A DNA stretch of 10,518 nucleotides, from contig CAJUBC010000062.1 of assembly GCA_910584545.1 (NCBI GenBank), positions 1 through 10,518 on the forward strand, read 5' to 3'. The first letter of the stretch is position 1, and each line of letters opens with the position of its first letter. A program made the translations under genes and the position numbers. Positions 6,064 to 10,518 of this stretch are shown piece after piece. The DNA comes from an uncultured Muribaculaceae bacterium (GTDB lineage: Bacteria > Bacteroidota > Bacteroidia > Bacteroidales > Muribaculaceae). Below the pieces are notes generated by a model. It was not told where the DNA came from. It saw only the letters and a list, made by a program, of their open reading frames with translations, and did no database searches.

Positions 6064-6651
6064 ATGAAAACTGACATAGTATTGGCAGGTGTAGGAGGCC
6101 AGGGCATCCTCACCATAGCCACAATCCTCGGGGCGGCCGCTCTCAAGGAGAATCTTTACCTGAAACAGGCTGAAGTACACGGAATGAGCCAGCGCGGAGG
6201 CGACGTTCAGTCCAATCTGCGCATCTCTTCCTCTCCGATCCATTCCGACCTGATTCCGCAGGGCGGCGCCGATCTTGTTGTGTCACTAGAGCCGATGGAG
6301 GCCCTCCGCTATCTTCCTTATCTTTCTTCGGAAGGCTGGATAGTTACGAACACCGAGCCGTTTGTCAACATCGACAACTATCCGGAGATGACAGCCGTGG
6401 AGGAGGAGCTCGCACGCCAGCCTCATGTAGTGGCTTTCAATATGGATGAGAAAGCGAAGAGCGTCGCTACGGTCCGCAGTTCGAATCTCGTGCTTCTCGG
6501 AGCCGCCTCGCCATTCATCGACATAGACCCGGCCAAGATAGAGGAGGCCATCAAGGGTGTCTTCGGAGCCAAGGGAGAGAAGATAGTCGAGCAGAATATA
6601 GCAGCGTTCCGCGCAGGTCGCGAGACAGCATTGAGCTCGATTCATAAATGA
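6064..6651 (+). CDS. iorB: Indolepyruvate:ferredoxin oxidoreductase, beta subunit
   Basis: 195 residues, the normal size for IorB, which is homologous to the gamma subunit of other 2-oxoacid:ferredoxin oxidoreductases. The N-terminus carries the signature GVGGQGILT (9-17), and HGMSQRGGDV (39-48) matches the conserved motif of the family, thought to help bind CoA and the 2-oxoacid at the interface with IorA. There are no cysteines suited to iron-sulfur clusters, as expected. The frame is open upstream to a GTG at 5992 inside iorA, but the ATG at 6064 places the GVGGQG motif at the usual distance from the N-terminus. It follows iorA by 32 nt and is followed by a 64-nt spacer with a strong hairpin. 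Confidence 0.94.
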   Translation: MKTDIVLAGVGGQGILTIATILGAAALKENLYLKQAEVHGMSQRGGDVQSNLRISSSPIHSDLIPQGGADLVVSLEPMEALRYLPYLSSEGWIVTNTEPFVNIDNYPEMTAVEEELARQPHVVAFNMDEKAKSVATVRSSNLVLLGAASPFIDIDPAKIEEAIKGVFGAKGEKIVEQNIAAFRAGRETALSSIHK

Positions 6652-6662
6652 TACCATAATCA

Positions 6663-6695
6663 GAGGAGCGGTGCCCGTAAAGGGTTCCGCTCCTC
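6663..6695 (+). promoter_or_regulatory. Strong intercistronic hairpin without U-tract
   Basis: GAGGAGCGG (6663-6671) and CCGCTCCTC (6687-6695) form a perfect 9-bp stem. Past a T-T mismatch, inner G-U and three C-G pairs (6673-6676 with 6682-6685) extend it to a 5-nt loop. No T-run follows on either strand, so it is not an intrinsic terminator. A position between iorB and the aminotransferase gene suits an mRNA stability or processing element that sets different levels for the two gene pairs; that role is inferred. Confidence 0.6.
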
Positions 6696-6698
6696 ACC

Positions 6699-6728
6699 AT
6701 GAAAATACATAGACAATGTTTCCGGTAG
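6699..6728 (+). other. Possible 9-codon upstream ORF overlapping the aminotransferase start
   Basis: ATG at 6699, four bases after the hairpin, opens MKIHRQCFR and stops at TAG 6726-6728, overlapping the aminotransferase ATG (6716) in another frame. Its context (CACCATGAAAA) is the same as that of the iorA start (4408-4418). It could be a short coupling or control peptide, or pure chance. No coding evidence is possible at this length. Confidence 0.2.
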
Positions 6729-8029
6729 ATAACGAAACCTATCGCAAAGCCGTGGCGAATGTCGGAATCATCGACGTGTCCACCGCTACAATACGCCAGA
6801 TATGCTCGCTTGCCGCAGAACTCGAGCGCCTTGCCGAAGAGCGCATGATCCATCTCGAGATAGGCAATCCCGGTCTCGAGGCCGAGCGCGTGGGAGTCGA
6901 GGCAGAAGTAAAGGTGCTCGAAGAGGGCATAGCCAACAAATATCCGGCAATCCAGGGTATTCCCGAACTTAAGGAGGCCGGCTCCGAATTCATCAAGGCA
7001 TTCATCGACATCGATGTTCCGGCAAAGTGCATAGTCCCCACCGTGGGTTCCATGCAGGGGAGCTTCACGCTTCAGCTTCTCCTTTCCCAGAGACTGAAGG
7101 AGAAGGACACCATGCTGTTCCTCAATCCCGGTTTCCCGGCCAACATGAGCCAGGCCAAGGTGCTCGGCATCAAGACCGAGGACTTCGATATTTATGAATA
7201 TCGCGGCGATAAGCTGGAGTCCAAGCTGGAGAGCGTCCTCAGCAAGGGCAATGTGACCGCGCTGATGTACAGCAATCCCAACAATCCGGCGTGGACAAAC
7301 CTCACAGAGCAGGAGCTCGAGATAATCGGACGCCTCGCGACTAAATATGACTGCATCGTCCTCGAGGACATGGCATATTTCGGCATGGATTTCCGCACGG
7401 ACATCTCAGTTCCCTTCCAGGCTCCCTACGCAAGTACGGTGGCCCGCTATACCGACAACTATATCCTTCTCCTCTCGGCTTCCAAGATATTCAGCTATGC
7501 CGGCCAGCGCATCGCGCTCGTCTGCATGGGCCCGAAGGTTTATGACCGCAAGTATGAGTTCTTCGAGAAGTTCTACGAGATGCCGGCGTTCGGCGACGCA
7601 TATATTTACGGCGTGCTCTATGTGGCCTCTTCCGGTACGGCTCATTCCGCGCAGTATGCCCTCGCGGCCATGCTCAGGGCTGCCACACGCGGCGAGCTGA
7701 AATTCATCAGCCACTGCAGCGAATATGGCCGTCGCGCGAAAATCGTGAAGGACATTTTCGAGCGCAATAATTTCCATATCGTCTACGATATGGACGGTGA
7801 CCAGCCGATTGCCGACGGATTCTTCTTCACCATCGGTTATCCGGGATTCAGCGGCGACGAGCTTCAGGAGGAACTTCTTAAATACGGTGTTTCCTCTATC
7901 GGTCTCCGTACAACAGGCAGCGACCAGCCCGGTATACGCGCATGCGTATCAGTAATCAACAACGAGGAGGATTTCAACCGTCTCGACAAATTCCTGGCAC
8001 GTTTCGACCGGGACCATAAGAAAGCCTGA
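6716..8029 (+). CDS. PLP-dependent aminotransferase (class I/II fold), probably aromatic amino acid
   Basis: 437 residues, fold-type I aminotransferase acting in the cytoplasm. Visible motifs: SNPNNPAW (186-193, ring-stacking/substrate loop), LEDMAY (216-221, D218 pairing with the pyridine nitrogen and Y221 near the PLP oxygen), SASK (254-257) with K257 as the Schiff-base lysine, SYAGQR (260-265) contacting the phosphate, and R408 in GIRAC as the likely carboxylate-binding arginine. All key residues are present, so the enzyme should be active. Next to iorAB, the simplest role is to exchange the amino group between an aromatic amino acid and 2-oxoglutarate or pyruvate, supplying or consuming the arylpyruvate used by IorAB. 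Exact specificity (aromatic, branched-chain or alanine type) cannot be told. It lies 64 nt after iorB, and its stop is one base before the next ATG. Confidence 0.9.
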   Translation: MFPVDNETYRKAVANVGIIDVSTATIRQICSLAAELERLAEERMIHLEIGNPGLEAERVGVEAEVKVLEEGIANKYPAIQGIPELKEAGSEFIKAFIDIDVPAKCIVPTVGSMQGSFTLQLLLSQRLKEKDTMLFLNPGFPANMSQAKVLGIKTEDFDIYEYRGDKLESKLESVLSKGNVTALMYSNPNNPAWTNLTEQELEIIGRLATKYDCIVLEDMAYFGMDFRTDISVPFQAPYASTVARYTDNYILLLSASKIFSYAGQRIALVCMGPKVYDRKYEFFEKFYEMPAFGDAYIYGVLYVASSGTAHSAQYALAAMLRAATRGELKFISHCSEYGRRAKIVKDIFERNNFHIVYDMDGDQPIADGFFFTIGYPGFSGDELQEELLKYGVSSIGLRTTGSDQPGIRACVSVINNEEDFNRLDKFLARFDRDHKKA

Positions 8030-8030
8030 C

Positions 8031-9335
8031 ATGGAGCATAAGATCAATTATGTGAGCGCGGCCGAAGCCGTGAAGCTCATCGAGAGCGGCGACCATATCT
8101 ACCTCCAGGGTTCGACATCGATTCCGGAGGCACTGTCGCAGGCTCTCGCCGACCGTGGCCATGAATTGCGTGACGTAACCATCTATACCGGTTTCGGAGT
8201 AGGCCGCGGTCCTTCGCCGCTGTGCCGTCCGGAATATAAGGATTCTTTCCTGATCGATTCCTTCTTCGTGAACAACACCGTCAGGAAATGGATTGACGAC
8301 GGTTATGGATCCATGACTCCCCGCTTCCTCGGACAGGTTCCTGCCTTAATCCGCGACGGCACTTGGCGCGTGGATGTCGCCGTGCTTAACTGTTCGCTTC
8401 CCAACGAGGAGGGGCTGGTCAGCTTCGGTGTGTCTGGCGACGTGGCATGTTCGGCCGTCGAGTGCGCGGACCGCATCATCGCGCAGATCAACCCCAAGAT
8501 GCCGTTTTCCTACGGCGATCCGACTGTGCATATCTCCAAGATTGACGCATGCGTGGCTGTCGACGAGGATCTCGTGGAGGTGCCGACCCCGACCCCGACC
8601 GAAGCGGAGGTGGCCATCGGCGAGCTTATCGCGGAGCGGATTCCCAACGGAGCTACGCTGCAGATCGGAGTGGGAGGTATTCCCAATGCTGTGGTGCAGG
8701 CGCTCGGCAACCACCGTCATCTCGGACTCCACACGGAGGCAATGACCGACGGAGTGCTTCCGCTGCTTCAGAGCGGAGTGATCGACAACTCTGAGAAGAA
8801 AGTCCTTCCCGGACTCTCCGTTGCATCTCTCGCGCTCGGCTCGCGTCACCTTTATGATTACATGGACAAGAATCCCGACATTATTTTCCGCGACGTGGCA
8901 TGGACCAACAATCCTTACGTCATAGCGCAGAATCCGAAAGTGGTGTCGATAAATTCATGTCTGGAGATAGACCTCACAGGTCAGGTATGTGCCGATTCGA
9001 TTGGCCGCCGTATCTTCTCGGGCGTGGGAGGACAGCATGATTTCGTCTACGGCAGCTCTCTCAGCGAGGGAGGTATGTCGTTCATCGCCATGCTTGCCAC
9101 CACAAACAAGGGCCTGAACAAGATCAAACCGGTGCTTACTCCGGGTGCCGGAGTGGTGACTACCCGCTTCCAGACGCACTGGATCGTTACGGAATACGGC
9201 GCGGTCAACCTCCGCGGAAAGAACCTTGCAGAGCGTGCGAAACTGATGATTTCGGTGGCCGCACCGCAGTTCCGCGAGGAACTGGAACGCGAGGCTGCGG
9301 AAAGATTCGGCTATTCGTTCCTCCGCCTGAAATAA
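8031..9335 (+). CDS. Acetyl-CoA hydrolase/transferase family CoA-transferase (4-hydroxybutyrate CoA-transferase-like)
   Basis: 434 residues, the usual size of the AbfT/butyryl-CoA:acetate CoA-transferase branch of family-I CoA-transferases. The N-terminal half (about 1-190) matches the acetyl-CoA hydrolase/transferase N domain. The C-terminal half has GVGGIPNAV (213-221, oxyanion/CoA loop), E236 in HTEAMTDG as the likely catalytic glutamate that forms the acyl-glutamyl and CoA-glutamyl intermediates, GVGGQHDF (331-338), and TEYGAVNLRGK (387-397). Its ATG is one base past the aminotransferase stop, so the two are tightly coupled. In this operon it probably exchanges CoA between an aryl-acetyl-CoA and acetate (or another acid), keeping the thioester energy; that substrate is inferred, and butyrate, 4-hydroxybutyrate or propionate are alternatives. 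A threefold hexanucleotide repeat (8583-8600) encodes PTPTPT at 185-190, at the domain junction. Confidence 0.9.
   Translation: MEHKINYVSAAEAVKLIESGDHIYLQGSTSIPEALSQALADRGHELRDVTIYTGFGVGRGPSPLCRPEYKDSFLIDSFFVNNTVRKWIDDGYGSMTPRFLGQVPALIRDGTWRVDVAVLNCSLPNEEGLVSFGVSGDVACSAVECADRIIAQINPKMPFSYGDPTVHISKIDACVAVDEDLVEVPTPTPTEAEVAIGELIAERIPNGATLQIGVGGIPNAVVQALGNHRHLGLHTEAMTDGVLPLLQSGVIDNSEKKVLPGLSVASLALGSRHLYDYMDKNPDIIFRDVAWTNNPYVIAQNPKVVSINSCLEIDLTGQVCADSIGRRIFSGVGGQHDFVYGSSLSEGGMSFIAMLATTNKGLNKIKPVLTPGAGVVTTRFQTHWIVTEYGAVNLRGKNLAERAKLMISVAAPQFREELEREAAERFGYSFLRLK
8583..8600 (+). repeat. Short tandem repeat, CCGACC x3, inside the CoA-transferase gene
   Basis: Three exact copies of a hexamer encode Pro-Thr three times in the linker between the N and C domains of the CoA-transferase. 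Slippage would add or remove two residues without shifting the frame. Probably a neutral linker feature. Confidence 0.6.
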
Positions 9336-9379
9336 GAGGAAACAGGACGGAACAAACGTTTTATAAAATCTTATTACAG

Positions 9380-9423
9380 AAATCCCGGCGAAAATTATTA
9401 ATTTTGCCGGGATTTTCGTTTTT
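9380..9423 (+). terminator. Intrinsic terminator of the iorAB operon
   Basis: AAATCCCGGC (9380-9389) and GCCGGGATTT (9406-9415) form a perfect 10-bp stem that can be extended inward by G-U and A-U pairs. TCGTTTTT follows (9416-9423). It lies 45 nt after the CoA-transferase stop and separates the operon from the CDF transporter gene on the same strand. On the minus strand no T-run follows, so it acts on plus-strand transcripts. Confidence 0.88.
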
Positions 9424-9511
9424 ATGCTTGATAAGAGGCGGATTAAATTGGGAATTTATATTGAACCTCGTGCATGCTCTGCATGTTACAAAGGTGAATA
9501 TTTTAGGAAGA

Positions 9512-10471
9512 ATGATAGGAAAGTCAGATAAGATTCATCACGCACACGACCATGGCGCGGCTGTGGCTGATGTTGTGGGACATGCGAATGCCAGAAAAAT
9601 ACGTAAGGTAGTGGGTATCGGATGCGTGGTCAATGCGATACTGATGGCGATGAAGATGGCTACGGGCTATTTCGGCCACAGCGACGCGCTTGTCGCCGAC
9701 GGCTTCCATTCGCTGAATGATTTTGCCGCGGACTTGATAATGCTTGGTTTTGTCGGGATATCTTTCCGTGGCCCGGACAACCGTTATTCGTACGGTTACG
9801 GAAAGTTCGAGACATTCTCGACTTTTCTCATGTCTTCTTTCCTCATGATAGTGTCGCTGATGATCGGCTATGAGGGAATCGGGTCTCTTGCGGACTATGC
9901 GCGTGGCGAGCAGCTTGAGCAACCCAATATCTGGACCGTGATAGTGGTTCTGTTCGCAATGGCCACCAAGGAGGGCCTGTATCATTTCTATTCCGCTGCC
10001 GGAAAGAAAGTGGGCTCGAAAGCATTGGTGGCCAACGCGTGGCATCACCGCAGCGATGCGTTGGCCTCTGTAGCAACGCTCATAGGAGTCTCCTTCTCCC
10101 AGCTTTTCGGCCCGGCGTTCAGGGTGCTTGATCCAATTGCATCGATTCTGATAGCTGCGTTCATTCTTGTGGCGGCATGCAGGATGCTGGCTCCGGCGTT
10201 CTGTGAACTTATGGAACGTTCGTTGCCGGAAGCCGATCGTAAGAAGGCCCGCGAGTGCGTGGAAAATACTCCCGGAGTGGAGAGCATAGCGCATCTTCGC
10301 TCGCGCCGTAACGGCCATTATAAAGTGTTTGATATAGCAGTGCGTGTGTCTCCCGATGTATCTGTGAAGAATGGAGCCGATATTGCGCTTGCCGTAGAGG
10401 AATCGCTGACCGATCAATTCGGTCCCTACATTCTTCCCACGGTAAGCGTCATCCCCTCCAAAGATAAGTAG
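9512..10471 (+). CDS. Cation diffusion facilitator (CDF) family metal efflux transporter
   Basis: 319 residues. CDF proteins are membrane proton antiporters that export divalent metals (Zn, Cd, Co, Fe or Mn), usually as dimers. A short His-rich N-terminus (HHAHDHG, 9-15) precedes the membrane domain (about 30-230, six predicted segments). The metal site is visible as H66-x3-D70 in TM2 (ADGFHSLND) and H178-x3-D182 in TM5 (NAWHHRSDA). The HxxxD pair in both helices is most often linked to zinc, in contrast to the DxxxD TM2 motif of iron-transporting FieF. A cytoplasmic C-terminal domain (about 235-319) contains the typical GVESIAHLRSRRNGHY region. The frame stays open to a TTG at 9404, but that codon is in the terminator stem, so the ATG at 9512 was chosen. 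No convincing promoter was found in 9424-9511. It is probably independent of the iorAB operon; the substrate metal is inferred. Confidence 0.9.
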   Translation: MIGKSDKIHHAHDHGAAVADVVGHANARKIRKVVGIGCVVNAILMAMKMATGYFGHSDALVADGFHSLNDFAADLIMLGFVGISFRGPDNRYSYGYGKFETFSTFLMSSFLMIVSLMIGYEGIGSLADYARGEQLEQPNIWTVIVVLFAMATKEGLYHFYSAAGKKVGSKALVANAWHHRSDALASVATLIGVSFSQLFGPAFRVLDPIASILIAAFILVAACRMLAPAFCELMERSLPEADRKKARECVENTPGVESIAHLRSRRNGHYKVFDIAVRVSPDVSVKNGADIALAVEESLTDQFGPYILPTVSVIPSKDK

Positions 10472-10518
10472 GGATATTCAGTAAATGGCGTAAAATTGAG
10501 GTTGTGAAATGGGCCGAG

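Noticed and set aside
4412..6651. Pyruvate or 2-oxoglutarate:ferredoxin oxidoreductase as the identity of the two-subunit enzyme
   Set aside because: The fused alpha-beta architecture with a separate small subunit bearing GVGGQGIL and HGMSQRGG is the IorAB layout; PFOR is a single long chain and OGOR subunits are arranged differently.
9471..9485. CATGC-TCT-GCATG small inverted repeat upstream of the CDF gene as a metal-regulator operator
   Set aside because: Five-base arms around a 3-nt centre are too short to support an operator call, and no promoter could be placed near it.
9404..9511. N-terminal extension of the CDF protein from a TTG at 9404
   Set aside because: The codon lies in the terminator stem of the previous operon and the extra residues match nothing in the family; the ATG at 9512 is better.
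9424..9531. 35-codon ORF (contains CSAC) between the terminator and the CDF gene
   Set aside because: It overlaps the CDF start in another frame, has no promoter or recognisable motif, and is easily explained by chance.
9524..10417. 297-codon open frame on the minus strand opposite the CDF gene
   Set aside because: The composition (many H, R, Y, no domain) is that of an antisense shadow; the plus-strand frame carries the conserved CDF metal-binding motifs.

Overview
The window looks like ordinary chromosome from an anaerobic Bacteroidales bacterium; a Muribaculaceae-like gut member is my guess, made from gene content and not from any search. Clues are an HU-CCDC81/SPOR protein, a long Bacteroidota-style DsbD, a ferredoxin-linked 2-oxoacid oxidoreductase, the lack of strong Shine-Dalgarno sequences, and four promoters of the Bacteroidota type (TTG, 20-nt spacer, TAnnTTTG-like box).

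Layout. Positions 1-4180 are read on the minus strand: a tRNA-Gly(GCC) cut by the window edge, a membrane protein with cytoplasmic HU-like and periplasmic SPOR domains, and a two-gene operon in which dsbD overlaps a secreted TPR protein by ATGA. A 231-bp divergent region (4181-4411) follows. Positions 4412-9335 hold a plus-strand operon: iorA, iorB, a PLP aminotransferase and a family-I CoA-transferase, closed by a strong intrinsic terminator at 9380-9423. A CDF metal transporter (9512-10471) ends the window. No mobile element, CRISPR array or rRNA is visible.

How the genes work together. The four-gene operon reads as a complete route between aromatic (or other) amino acids and aryl-acetates: the aminotransferase makes the 2-oxoacid, IorAB oxidatively decarboxylates it to an acyl-CoA with reduction of ferredoxin, and the CoA-transferase passes the CoA to another acid such as acetate. 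The same enzymes could run backwards, building aromatic amino acids from phenylacetate-type acids by reductive carboxylation. IorA lacks the usual C-terminal 8Fe ferredoxin domain but keeps four cysteines suited to one proximal cluster.

Regulatory structure is dense. The dsbD and iorA promoters seem to lie face to face, each -33 element touching the other's -7 box. The HU-SPOR promoter is built into the terminator of the dsbD-TPR operon. Hairpins sit in the iorA leader and between iorB and the aminotransferase gene. These are the most unusual items seen; no wholly unknown protein system is evident.
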